DNA of 64,000 nucleotides from contig NZ_JAAOXD010000001.1 in NCBI RefSeq assembly GCF_014694315.1, positions 206,839 to 270,838 on the forward strand, written 5' to 3'. The position numbers and the translations under genes are program-made. This stretch comes from Arthrobacter ipis. GTDB lineage: Bacteria > Actinomycetota > Actinomycetes > Actinomycetales > Micrococcaceae. Shown piece after piece: positions 26,103 through 33,553 of the stretch (within the stretch, counting starts at the first letter, position 1; every line of letters starts with the position of its first letter). The notes beneath the pieces are model-generated. The model ran no database searches, was not told the origin of the DNA, and saw only the letters and a list, made by a program, of their open reading frames with translations.

Positions 26103-27269
26103 ATGATCTTCCTGGACGCAGCAGCCACAACACCCGTCCGCCGGGAGGTGCTGGAGGCCATGTGGCCCTACCTCACCGGCGAATTCGGCAACCCGTCAAG
26201 CCACCACTCGCTCGGCGACTCCGCCGCGCGGGCACTCGCGGATGCCCGGAAGACCGTGGCCGCGGTGCTGGGCTGCAGGCCCGGGGAGATCACCTTCACC
26301 TCCGGCGGCACGGAGGCGGACAACCTCGCCGTCAAGGGGATTGCCCTGGCTCGGCAGGCCGCGGACCCGGCGCTGAACCGGGTGGTGATCAGCGCCGTCG
26401 AGCACCCTGCCGTGGAGGAATCCGCACGGTACCTGGAACGCTTGCACGGCTTCACCTTGGACGTCGTGCCCGTCGACGGGAACGGAACCGTGACCCCGGA
26501 GGCACTCGCCGCGGTGCTGCGGGACGAAACCGCGCTGGTCAGCATCATGTACGCCAACAACGAGGTGGGGACTGTCCAGCCGGTGGCTGAACTGGCGGAC
26601 CTGGCGCGGGGGCGGGGGATCCCCTTCCACACCGACGCCGTGCAGGCCGCCGGCTGGCTGCCGCTTGATGTGCGGGCGCTCGGTGTGGACGCGCTGAGCA
26701 TCTCCGGGCACAAGCTCGGGGCGCCCAAGGGCAACGGGGTCCTGTTCGTTCGCGGCCGGACCCGGATTGAGCCCCTGGTGCATGGCGGCGGGCAGGAACG
26801 CGGCCGGCGCTCCGGGACCGAAAACGTTGCGGGCGCCGTGGCCCTGGCCACCGCCCTCACCCTGGCCCACGCCGACCAGTCCGCGCTCGCGGCCCGCGTC
26901 ACGCGCCTGCGCGACCGTTTTATTGCCGCCGTGCTGGGCAGCATTCCGGGTGCGCTGCTGACCGGCCATCCGTCCGAGCGGCTGCCCTCCGTGGCGTCGT
27001 TCTGCTTCCCCGGCACCAGCGGAGAATCCGTGCTCCTGGAACTCGAGCGACAGGGCGTGGTGTGCTCCAGCGGCTCGGCGTGCGCGGCCGGCTCGGATGC
27101 GCCGTCGCCGGTGCTGGTGGCACTCGGCATCGAAACGGAGGTGGCACAGACCGCCGTGCGGTTCAGCTTTGATTCCTCGGTGACCGCCGCCAACCTGGAG
27201 GCAGCAGCCGCGGCGGTGGCAGCCGCCGTCGGAAGCATCCGGAACCTGGGCGGCGTGCCGGTCAGCTAG
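26103..27269 (+). CDS. nadS: NadS: cysteine desulfurase of the NAD operon
   Basis: A 388-aa PLP-dependent cysteine desulfurase of the NifS/IscS family. It begins IFLDAAATTPVRREVLEAM; the PLP lysine lies in SISGHKLGAPKGNG and the persulfide-forming cysteine in VCSSGSACAAGSDAPSP. Other blocks are FTSGGTEADNLAVKG and SIMYANNEVGTVQP. Its position as the last gene of nrtR-nadA-nadB-nadC matches the corynebacterial nadS arrangement, where the protein supports the Fe-S cluster of NadA. The end overlaps the convergent FAH gene by 8 nt. Confidence 0.92.
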   Translation: MIFLDAAATTPVRREVLEAMWPYLTGEFGNPSSHHSLGDSAARALADARKTVAAVLGCRPGEITFTSGGTEADNLAVKGIALARQAADPALNRVVISAVEHPAVEESARYLERLHGFTLDVVPVDGNGTVTPEALAAVLRDETALVSIMYANNEVGTVQPVAELADLARGRGIPFHTDAVQAAGWLPLDVRALGVDALSISGHKLGAPKGNGVLFVRGRTRIEPLVHGGGQERGRRSGTENVAGAVALATALTLAHADQSALAARVTRLRDRFIAAVLGSIPGALLTGHPSERLPSVASFCFPGTSGESVLLELERQGVVCSSGSACAAGSDAPSPVLVALGIETEVAQTAVRFSFDSSVTAANLEAAAAAVAAAVGSIRNLGGVPVS

Positions 27270-28146
27270 CAGCTGTGACGGGGTTGGAAAGCTCTCCGAT
27301 CCCGCCCACCCGGCAGGTGACGGTGTCGCCCGGCTGGATGCCGGCGCTCGCCGCCGGGAACCCGGTGAGCACCAGGTCGCCGGGGTGCAGGGTCATGAAC
27401 GACGTCAGGTAGACCAGGATCTCATCCACCTTCCAGCCCAAGTCCGCGGTGCTGGCCGTGGGCAGCTCGGTGCCGTTATGGACGACGCCGACAGGCAGGT
27501 CCGCATCGTCCAGCCCGGTGACGATCCAGGGGCCGGCCGGCGTGAAGGTGTCCTGGCTCTTGGCGCTCAGCCAGAGCTCATCGGACTTTTGCAGCTTGCG
27601 TGCGGTGACGTCGTTGCCGATGCTGTAGCCCAGGACCGCCGTCCGTGCGTTGCCGAGGGTCAGGTTTTTTGCTGTCCGGCCGACGACGACGGCCAGTTCC
27701 GCCTCCGGCTCCACCAGTCCGATTCCGGCCGGCAGCTCAATCGCGTCGCCCGGGCCGATCACGCTGGTGGCTGCCTTGTGGAAGGCCTGTGCGGGAAGGT
27801 CCCGGCCGGCCGGCCCGGTGTTGTGGGCCATCCCGAGGACGTTGGCCGGCACGCTTGGCGCCAGGAACGTGAAGCTGTCCTCGGAGACCTCAGCGCCGGG
27901 TTCCCATCCCTTGCGGCGGGCGCTGCCGGCATTGGCGCGCGAGCCGGGGAAGGGGGACTCCACCACGGTCCACGTCCGTCCCGGAGTGCCCGCGAAGTCC
28001 GCGGCGTCGTTGGCCACGAAGAAATGTTCGGGCAGCGGTGCTTGGTCCGTGTCTGTGTCTGTGTCTGTGTTTGGGGACGGGGTCGGCGACGGGGCAGGGG
28101 CGAGGGGGCGGACGCGGGCGATCCGCCGCGGGGGAGCTGGGGTCAT
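27262..28146 (-). CDS. Fumarylacetoacetate hydrolase-family protein
   Basis: A 294-aa protein of the FAH superfamily, which hydrolyses or decarboxylates beta-diketones and hydroxymuconate-type acids with a divalent metal. Metal ligands are expected in VEPEAELAVVVG (Glu-x-Glu), and GYSIGNDVTARKLQ and DLVLTGFPAA are typical blocks. The substrate is unknown, and no adjacent aromatic-degradation genes are seen. The N-terminal ~40 residues are a Pro- and TD-repeat-rich linker encoded by a (GTGTCT)n run on the plus strand. The ATG lies 6 nt from TACGAT (leaderless). It is on the same strand as DUF1684 with a 46-bp gap. Confidence 0.85.
   Translation of the reverse strand: MTPAPPRRIARVRPLAPAPSPTPSPNTDTDTDTDQAPLPEHFFVANDAADFAGTPGRTWTVVESPFPGSRANAGSARRKGWEPGAEVSEDSFTFLAPSVPANVLGMAHNTGPAGRDLPAQAFHKAATSVIGPGDAIELPAGIGLVEPEAELAVVVGRTAKNLTLGNARTAVLGYSIGNDVTARKLQKSDELWLSAKSQDTFTPAGPWIVTGLDDADLPVGVVHNGTELPTASTADLGWKVDEILVYLTSFMTLHPGDLVLTGFPAASAGIQPGDTVTCRVGGIGELSNPVTAAS
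28049..28072 (+). repeat. Hexanucleotide repeat (GTGTCT)3-GTGTTT
   Basis: Perfect 6-bp units coding on the minus strand for a run of Thr-Asp dipeptides in the N-terminal linker of the FAH protein. Gain or loss of units keeps the frame. Confidence 0.7.
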
Positions 28147-28152
28147 TCAGCC

Positions 28153-28158
28153 ATCGTA
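28153..28158 (-). promoter_or_regulatory. -10 element of the FAH gene (leaderless type)
   Basis: TACGAT on the minus strand, 6 nt (GGCTGA) before the ATG. It lies in the 46-bp gap after DUF1684, so the FAH gene may have its own promoter. Confidence 0.5.
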
Positions 28159-28192
28159 TGTGCGGGGCGGAGCGGCCCCGAACTGCGTGACG

Positions 28193-28855
28193 TCAGTACA
28201 GCTCGCCGACGGGGATCTCCACGGCCAGCCGGTTGGCGGGGCCGGCGAGGGGGCAGGCCCAGGCCTCGTTGTAGGCGCACGAGGGGTTGTAGGCGAAGTT
28301 GAAGTCCAGAACGTACTGGGCGTCGGGCCCGGAGCCGCGGACGCCGTGGAACGCGCCCTTGATGGTATCCAGGAGATAGCGGCCGGCGCCGTAGCTTCCG
28401 CCGGGCTTTCCGGCGGTGGCGTCGCGGAACGGGACGAAGATCCCGCCGCCGTAGCCCATCAGCTTCCACACGGCCAACTGTCCCATCTCTGGAAGGTCGA
28501 ACGTTCCCAGCCGGACAAACCTCACCAACCCGTCCGTCCCTGTTTCGACGGTCATTTCCCGCCCGGCGCCCTCCTTGGTCAGGGGTACGTAGAAGCGGTA
28601 GATGGGATCGTAGTCTGCCGTCTTGAGTCCGTAAAAGGACGCCTTGGCCTCGGCCGTCAGGGCCGACGCGGCATGAGTCCCGAACATGCGGTCGCGCTCC
28701 TGGCGCCAGTAGGCGTGCGCTTCCTCAGGGCTGTCTGCGGCGATCTTGCGCACTGTGTCGTAGAGGGCGAAGGTCCGCAGCCGCCAGTCGGCAATGTCAA
28801 GGGCGGACATGTTCGCCAGCGTCTGCTCTGCTTCGTCCAGCTCATGTTCGTCCAT
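28193..28855 (-). CDS. DUF1684 family protein
   Basis: A 220-aa cytosolic protein. The conserved C-terminal half contains GGSYGAGRYLLDTIKGAF, YVLDFNFAYNPSCAYNEAW and CPLAGPANRLAVEIPVGE, the hallmark blocks of DUF1684. The invariant Cys residues in NPSCAY and ACPLAG are present. The biochemical function of the family is not established. TAGGCT lies exactly 6 nt before the ATG with no Shine-Dalgarno. It is divergent from the lipoprotein gene, which carries the same TAGGCT-6-ATG signal. Confidence 0.88.
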   Translation of the reverse strand: MDEHELDEAEQTLANMSALDIADWRLRTFALYDTVRKIAADSPEEAHAYWRQERDRMFGTHAASALTAEAKASFYGLKTADYDPIYRFYVPLTKEGAGREMTVETGTDGLVRFVRLGTFDLPEMGQLAVWKLMGYGGGIFVPFRDATAGKPGGSYGAGRYLLDTIKGAFHGVRGSGPDAQYVLDFNFAYNPSCAYNEAWACPLAGPANRLAVEIPVGELY

Positions 28856-28861
28856 GACCTC

Positions 28862-28867
28862 AGCCTA
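28862..28867 (-). promoter_or_regulatory. -10 element of the DUF1684 gene (leaderless type)
   Basis: TAGGCT on the minus strand, 6 nt (GAGGTC) before the ATG at 28855. Confidence 0.6.
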
Positions 28868-28927
28868 GTTGCTAATTCATCGCCGAAACGCTGCCCGGCA
28901 ACCCCCTGACGGGCCCGGCGTCCCGGC

Positions 28928-28933
28928 TAGGCT
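28928..28933 (+). promoter_or_regulatory. -10 element of the lipoprotein gene (leaderless type)
   Basis: TAGGCT, 6 nt (GGAGCG) before the ATG at 28940. Confidence 0.6.
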
Positions 28934-28939
28934 GGAGCG

Positions 28940-29728
28940 ATGACAGGGATCACCGCCTCTGGACGTACCGGGCTCACCGCCGTCGTGCTGTTGACGGCGG
29001 GACTGATGGCCGGCTGCAGCAGCGACGGCAAGGGTGCGCCCGCCTGGACGGCGGAGCCGGGCACGAGCCCGGCGAGCGGGGCGGCCTCGGGGCCCGCGAG
29101 TCCCTCCGCCACTGCATCCGGCGGCGCCTCTGCGACGGCCGGTGCCACGGCAGCGGCATGGAAGGTCTTCACCGACCCTGCCAAGACCGTGAGCTTCGAG
29201 CTTCCGCAGGACTGGATTGCCCAGTCCGTGGGACCGGACAAGGGGACCCTTCCCGGCGCAGTGAAGATCGAGGTCAAGGACGCGGAAGGCACCTATCTGG
29301 CCACCCTGCAGACCGGGCTGCCGGAGGCAGCGGCAGCCACGTGTGCCGCCTCCGCCCGCAAATCCTACGTCGTCGTCAGCAGTGTCCCTGTCGAGCTGCC
29401 GCACAGCGGCGGGCAGGGGACCATCGACCCGCACGTGGTGTTCAGGGTGATGCAGGGCTACCGCTACTTCGGCTCCTACGGCATCACCAACTTGGTGGGC
29501 GGCGCCGATTCCAAAGCCTGCCAGCTGCAGAACGTGGTCCAGGGCCTGGCTGGCAAGGGGAACTACTCGTTCAGCGACGTGCGCTCCCTGAAGGCGTTTG
29601 CGCCGGATGAAAAGGTGGCCCCTGCCAAGGCCTTCGACACGCTTGACCAGGCCGCCGGCTACGTCAACGGGGGCTCCGAATTCGCCAATGTCCAGCGGAT
29701 GCTAATGTCTCTGAAGATCAAAAACTAG
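28940..29728 (+). CDS. Secreted lipoprotein of unknown function
   Basis: A 262-aa protein with a type II signal peptide: a hydrophobic stretch TAVVLLTAGLMAGC ends in the lipobox L-M-A-G-C, with Cys at about residue 27. A Ser/Ala/Gly/Thr-rich linker (residues ~28-75) leads to a globular domain beginning KVFTDPAKTVSFELPQDWIA. That opening resembles the PsbP/LpqN-like fold of actinobacterial lipoproteins, but I cannot confirm this. Two cysteines in the domain (ATCAAS and SKACQLQ) could form a disulfide. It is a solitary gene. Confidence 0.8.
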   Translation: MTGITASGRTGLTAVVLLTAGLMAGCSSDGKGAPAWTAEPGTSPASGAASGPASPSATASGGASATAGATAAAWKVFTDPAKTVSFELPQDWIAQSVGPDKGTLPGAVKIEVKDAEGTYLATLQTGLPEAAAATCAASARKSYVVVSSVPVELPHSGGQGTIDPHVVFRVMQGYRYFGSYGITNLVGGADSKACQLQNVVQGLAGKGNYSFSDVRSLKAFAPDEKVAPAKAFDTLDQAAGYVNGGSEFANVQRMLMSLKIKN

Positions 29729-29801
29729 TCCTGCTGCGCCTCCGGCACATCCCCCGTCCGCAGCCGCGACTGGCTGACGCCGCCTCACACCCCGGAGACC
29801 C

Positions 29802-30608
29802 ATGGAACGAACTGTTGCTGCCCGCCTGGTATTCAAGACCGTGGCCGACACAAAGGTGGCGATGGCCATCTCCGTGGCGAGGAACGCCGGCTACACGTCC
29901 TTCGAGGAAAACCTCAGCGTAACGGCGGCCCGGGAACAGGTTCCGCTGACTGAGCTATCGGACCACCACGGCGGCAGGTTCCACTACATGGAGTTCGCCG
30001 AGCCAACGGAGGTCACGGTGGATTATTCGGCGACCGTTGCAGGCCGTGCCGAGCCCGAGGAGCCCTCCCTGATGGAGCTGATCCGCTACGTCCGGCCCAG
30101 CCGTTACGCGGAGTCCGACCGGCTGCTCCCCACGTCGTATGCGGAGTTCGGCGGACTCCAGGGGGAGGAGCTCCTGCACGCCGTCCGCAACTGGGTGTTC
30201 AACGAACTGCGCTACGTCAGCGGCTCCTCCCGGGGAACCGACGGAGCTGTGGAGACCCTCCTGAACCGGCGGGGCGTCTGCCGGGACTATGCGCACCTGG
30301 CCATCTCGCTGCTGCGCGCCAAGAACGTGCCTGCCCGGCTGGTGGCCGTGTATGCGCCGGGCCTTTCCCCGATGGACTTCCATGCCGTGGCTGAGGCCCA
30401 TGTCAGCGGGGGGTGGCACGTGATTGACCCCACCGGCCTCGCGCCCAGGGGGGCCATGCTGCGCATCACGGCCGGGCGCGACTCCTCGGACACGGCGTTC
30501 CTGTCCACCGTGGGTGGAAGCCTGTCCCTCCGGGAGATCCGCGTCATGGCCACGGTGAACGGAGACCTGCCGGCGGAGGATCCGGACAAGCTGGCAGTCA
30601 TCGGCTGA
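29802..30608 (+). CDS. Transglutaminase-like cysteine protease-fold protein
   Basis: A 268-aa protein with the transglutaminase-core triad: Cys in LNRRGVCRDYAHLAISLLRA (about residue 160), His in DFHAVAEAHVSGGWHVIDPT and Asp in the same segment. An N-terminal beta-rich domain (residues ~1-90) precedes it, as in the bacterial transglutaminase-like group often found with circularly-permuted ATP-grasp genes; none of those are nearby here. It is likely a peptidase or amidase of unknown substrate. GGAG precedes the ATG. No signal peptide, so probably cytosolic. Confidence 0.87.
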   Translation: MERTVAARLVFKTVADTKVAMAISVARNAGYTSFEENLSVTAAREQVPLTELSDHHGGRFHYMEFAEPTEVTVDYSATVAGRAEPEEPSLMELIRYVRPSRYAESDRLLPTSYAEFGGLQGEELLHAVRNWVFNELRYVSGSSRGTDGAVETLLNRRGVCRDYAHLAISLLRAKNVPARLVAVYAPGLSPMDFHAVAEAHVSGGWHVIDPTGLAPRGAMLRITAGRDSSDTAFLSTVGGSLSLREIRVMATVNGDLPAEDPDKLAVIG

Positions 30609-30630
30609 CCGGAACTGCCCGCTTAACTGG

Positions 30631-30662
30631 CGTCCCGCCGTCGGCCGTCCGACGGCGGGACG
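30631..30662. terminator. Perfect 14-bp hairpin after the transglutaminase gene
   Basis: CGTCCCGCCGTCGG, a 4-nt loop CCGT, then the exact complement. It lies in the 88-bp gap between convergent genes; there is no U tract. Confidence 0.6.
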
Positions 30663-30667
30663 GCCAC

Positions 30668-30693
30668 CTGCCGTCCCGCTAACGGGACGGCAG
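30668..30693. terminator. Second hairpin before the MarR stop
   Basis: CTGCCGTCCCG-CTAA-CGGGACGGCAG, an 11-bp perfect stem. Its right arm is part of a 16-bp direct repeat (30678-30693 and 30696-30711) whose second copy contains the marR stop codon. Confidence 0.55.
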
Positions 30694-30696
30694 CTG

Positions 30697-31164
30697 CTAA
30701 CGGGACGGCAGCGAAGCGCGCAGCTTCTCCGTAAGGCGGAGCAGCTCCCGTTGCTCCGCCGCCGTCAGCGCCGGGGCAACGAGCTCGGCGATGTCCCGCA
30801 CGTGCTCCCGGCCGATCTCCTTCTGCAGCGCCGCGCCCTCCTCAGTCAGCTTCAGCAGCACGCCCCGGCCGTCGTTCGGGGCCGGCTGGCGCTCCACCAA
30901 GCCGCGTTTCTCCAGCCGGTCCACCAGCCTGCTCAGGCTGGACTGGCTCAGGAGCACGTTGTCGTTCAGTTCGTTCAGGCGCAGCCAGCCGGACGGGCAT
31001 CGCGACAGTGTGAACAGTACGTCGTACTCGTTCACCGCCAGGTCCCGAAAGGCAGGGCCGGACTGCAGCCGCCGCATCACCGCCACCTGCGCGCGGAACA
31101 GCGACTCCCAGGTTTCCGCCGCCAGCCGGACGGCGGACGTCCCCGACGCTGTCCGGGGTGTCAT
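30697..31164 (-). CDS. MarR-family transcriptional regulator (LLM operon)
   Basis: A 155-aa winged-helix regulator. The recognition region LLSQSSLSRLVDRLEKRGLV is followed by the wing RQPAPNDGRGVLLKLTEEG. The N- and C-terminal helices (VRLAAETWESLFRAQ; ALTAAEQRELLRLTEKLR) would form the dimer interface. Its start overlaps the LLM oxidoreductase stop by 4 nt (ATGA), so the two form one transcription unit, probably autoregulated through the TACATGCA palindrome upstream of the oxidoreductase gene. MarR proteins in such pairs usually sense electrophiles or oxidants (inference). Confidence 0.9.
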   Translation of the reverse strand: MTPRTASGTSAVRLAAETWESLFRAQVAVMRRLQSGPAFRDLAVNEYDVLFTLSRCPSGWLRLNELNDNVLLSQSSLSRLVDRLEKRGLVERQPAPNDGRGVLLKLTEEGAALQKEIGREHVRDIAELVAPALTAAEQRELLRLTEKLRASLPSR

Positions 31165-32273
31165 CGCGACTCTGTCGGGGAGGCAGCGGTTTCTTCGGCT
31201 GCGATCCGCGCGGCAACGCGTCCGGCGTGCGTGGGCGGAGCCGGGATGTGCGCCGGCGTGCGGTCTGCGTACTCCTTGCGCAGGACCGGCAGGACTTCCT
31301 CGCCGAACAGGTCCAGCTGCTCCAGGACGGTTTTTAGCGGCAGGCCTGCGTGGTCGATCAGGAACAGCTGACGCTGGTAGTCACCGAAGAACTCGCGGAA
31401 CGTGAGGGTCTTCTCGATGACCTCCTGCGGGCTGCCAACGGTCAGCGGGGTCTGGGACGTGAAGTCCTCCAGCGACGGGCCGTGGCCGTAGACGGGGGCG
31501 TTGTCGAAGTACGGCCGGAACTCCTTCACAGCGTCCTGGGAGTTCCTCCTCATGAAGAACTGCCCGCCCAGCCCCACGATGGCCTGGTCAGCCTTGCCGT
31601 GGCCGTAGTGCTCGTAGCGTTCGCGGTAAAGGTTGATCAGCTGCTGGTAATGCTCCTTGGGCCAGAAGATGTTGTTCGCGAAGAAACCGTCGCCGTAGTA
31701 GGCCGCCACTTCCGCGATCTGCGGGCTGCGGATGGAGCCGTGCCACACAAAGGGGGACACGCCGTCGAGCGGGCGCGGGGTGGAGGTGAAGTTCTGCAGC
31801 GGCGTGCGGAACTTGCCGGACCAGTTGACGGTGTCCTCGTCCCACAGCTTGCGCAGCAGGCTGTAGTTCTCGATGGCGAGCTCGATCCCGTCCTGGATGT
31901 TCTTGCCGAACCAGGGGTAGACCGGGGCCGTGTTGCCGCGGCCCAATACCAGGTCCACGCGGCCGTCGGCGAGGTGCTGCAGCATGGCGAAGTCCTCGGC
32001 GATCTTGACCGGGTCGTTCGTGGTGATCAGCGTGGTGGCCGTGGACAGCGTGATCCGCTCGGTCTGCGCGGCGATGTACGCGAGTGTAGTGGTGGGGGAC
32101 GACGAGAAGAACGGCCGGTTGTGGTGCTCACCGATGGCGTAGACGTCCATGCCGATTTCTTCGACCTTCTTGGCGATCGCCACCGACGCCTTGATGCGCT
32201 CGTGCTCGGTGGGGGTCCGGCCCGTGGTGGGGTCCTGGGTGATGTCGCTGACGCTGAATACGCCGATCTGCAT
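31161..32273 (-). CDS. LLM-class flavin-dependent oxidoreductase
   Basis: A 370-aa luciferase-like monooxygenase-fold protein. Blocks include IGVFSVSDITQDPTTGRTPTE, GEHHNRPFFSSSPTTTLAYI, ITLSTATTLITTNDPVKIAE, DFAMLQHLADGRVDLVLGRG and GSPQEVIEKTLTFREFFGDY. These are typical of FMN- or F420-dependent members; which cofactor is used cannot be decided. The ATG at 32273 follows GGAAGG; an upstream in-frame extension to 32354 would run through the operator and is rejected. It is the first gene of a two-gene operon with marR. Confidence 0.9.
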   Translation of the reverse strand: MQIGVFSVSDITQDPTTGRTPTEHERIKASVAIAKKVEEIGMDVYAIGEHHNRPFFSSSPTTTLAYIAAQTERITLSTATTLITTNDPVKIAEDFAMLQHLADGRVDLVLGRGNTAPVYPWFGKNIQDGIELAIENYSLLRKLWDEDTVNWSGKFRTPLQNFTSTPRPLDGVSPFVWHGSIRSPQIAEVAAYYGDGFFANNIFWPKEHYQQLINLYRERYEHYGHGKADQAIVGLGGQFFMRRNSQDAVKEFRPYFDNAPVYGHGPSLEDFTSQTPLTVGSPQEVIEKTLTFREFFGDYQRQLFLIDHAGLPLKTVLEQLDLFGEEVLPVLRKEYADRTPAHIPAPPTHAGRVAARIAAEETAASPTESR

Positions 32274-32330
32274 GATGAGCCTTCCGTTCGCCGAAGTTGT
32301 TCGGGCCTGTACTAAACAGTGTACCCGATT

Positions 32331-32348
32331 TACATGCATTTGCATGTA
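32331..32348. promoter_or_regulatory. Candidate MarR operator
   Basis: TACATGCATTTGCATGTA: perfect 8-bp inverted arms around TT, 58 bp upstream of the oxidoreductase ATG. A TACACT -10-like hexamer lies just downstream on the minus strand (near 32320). Confidence 0.6.
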
Positions 32349-32393
32349 CTGCACTCAACGTCTTCGGCGACAGGTTATTCCCGCCCGTCCCAA

Positions 32394-32449
32394 CTGAGTA
32401 GCACTTCAGTGCGTTCCCAGCGCTGGGAACGCCCTGAAGTGCTACTCAG
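32394..32449. repeat. 56-bp palindrome A, containing the stop codon of the AbiEi/DUF559-like gene
   Basis: Two 28-nt arms with a single mismatched pair and no loop. The inner 11 bp of each arm (GCGTTCCCAGC and its complement) are identical to palindrome B at 33465-33518, and the outer arms begin CTGAGTAGCACTTCAG. The TAG stop of the minus-strand gene (32442-32444) is inside the right arm. Confidence 0.8.
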
Positions 32450-33395
32450 ACGGGGACCAGCCACGCGCCAGAAGCGCCAGGCGGACCTTGCGGACGGCCG
32501 CCCGTGCGTCGTTCTCCATGTGGTTCTTGCCGATCCGCACCAGGATCCAGTCCGCGGCGGCGAAATCCTCGTCGCGGCTTATATCCTTCAGCACCTGCGC
32601 CGGATCCGAATGCCCCTCGCCGTCGTATTCCACGGCCACACGGAACTCCGGGTAGGCAAGATCCGGTTGGCGCACGACGCCTCCGACCAGCGTTACCGGG
32701 ACGTTGACGACAGCATCCGGAAGCCGGCGGCGGTCCAGGGCAAGCCGGAGCCGTGTTTCGGGAGCAGAATCCGCGCCGACGCGGGCCTGTTCCAGAGCCA
32801 GGCGGGCCTTACGGATTCCGGGCGTTCCCTTGTGCCGGTCCAGCATGTCGGCGAGTTCGTCCCGGGTGGCATGGGGTGAGGATCTCCCCTCGAATTCGGG
32901 GCGGGGCCGGCGCAGGAGATGGTCAGCCACCACCGTCAGCTCGTCGATACTCATCCGCCGGGCGATGTCCAGCCACGTCCGGGCCCTGCTGGTCACGAAC
33001 ACCCCGCCGAGTTCCACGATTTCGTCCGGAAAGAACTGCCCGCGGTGCCCCACCACGCCCTGGCGCCGGGCGATGGTAACGGCATCCGGACGGGAAATGT
33101 GGATGCCCGGCTGGTCAGCGCCCGGGAGAAAGCCGGGGAACTCCCACAGCAGGAATGCCGTGGCGTGTGACGCCGCCGAAAGACGGGTCACCAGCGTGTG
33201 AGGCCTGGCCAACTGTGCAAGCCGCACCAGGCACTCCGGGCTAATGCCGGCACCTGAAGGCACCCGGATGCCCCGGCTCGGAGTCACGAGGCCGCCGGTC
33301 TTCAACCGGTCCCGGGCAACCCCGGCTTTGAGCGCCTCATCCACGGTGAAGGGAACGTCCGACAGCTGGTCCGGCAACGGTCTCGGGTATTTCAT
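32442..33395 (-). CDS. AbiEi-like / DUF559 (Vsr-fold nuclease-like) protein
   Basis: A 317-aa protein of a family common and multicopy in Arthrobacter. The N-terminal ~80 residues (PFTVDEALKAGVARDRLKTG, then LVTPSRGIRVPSG) resemble the AbiEi antitoxin winged-helix domain. The C-terminus, PDLAYPEFRVAVEYDGEGH followed by DISRDEDFAAADWILVRIG, matches the DUF559/Vsr-like endonuclease pattern, with Asp, Glu and the D-G-x-x-H signature. The ATG at 33395 gives MKYPRPLPDQLSDVPF. It has no toxin neighbour. It is bracketed by two related long palindromes, one of which supplies its stop codon. Function unknown. Confidence 0.8.
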   Translation of the reverse strand: MKYPRPLPDQLSDVPFTVDEALKAGVARDRLKTGGLVTPSRGIRVPSGAGISPECLVRLAQLARPHTLVTRLSAASHATAFLLWEFPGFLPGADQPGIHISRPDAVTIARRQGVVGHRGQFFPDEIVELGGVFVTSRARTWLDIARRMSIDELTVVADHLLRRPRPEFEGRSSPHATRDELADMLDRHKGTPGIRKARLALEQARVGADSAPETRLRLALDRRRLPDAVVNVPVTLVGGVVRQPDLAYPEFRVAVEYDGEGHSDPAQVLKDISRDEDFAAADWILVRIGKNHMENDARAAVRKVRLALLARGWSPSE

Positions 33396-33464
33396 GGCCC
33401 CATCGTTCCGCAAACCGGAGGCCGGAATTGGGTTATCCACAGTCTCCGCGGCAGTCGCCCCATG

Positions 33465-33518
33465 TAAGTAGCAGCAGATGGCGTTCCCAGCGCTGGGAAC
33501 GCCCTGAGCTGCTACTTA
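33465..33518. repeat. 54-bp palindrome B, upstream of the AbiEi/DUF559-like gene
   Basis: Arms of 27 nt with three mismatched pairs. It shares the exact 22-bp core (GCGTTCCCAGC plus complement) and the outer AGTAGCA with palindrome A. It lies between the RND pump stop (33554) and the upstream side of the AbiEi/DUF559-like gene. Confidence 0.8.
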
Positions 33519-33553
33519 GTTGGGTGGGGAGGAGGAGTGGTGATGCGGCGGGG

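Noticed and set aside
30631..30711. CRISPR-like short repeats between the transglutaminase and marR genes
   Set aside because: Only two hairpins and a two-copy 16-bp repeat, with no spacers and no cas genes.
32274..32354. Upstream extension of the LLM oxidoreductase to 32354
   Set aside because: It would translate the operator palindrome, adds residues not typical of the family, and ATG 32273 has a good GGAAGG.
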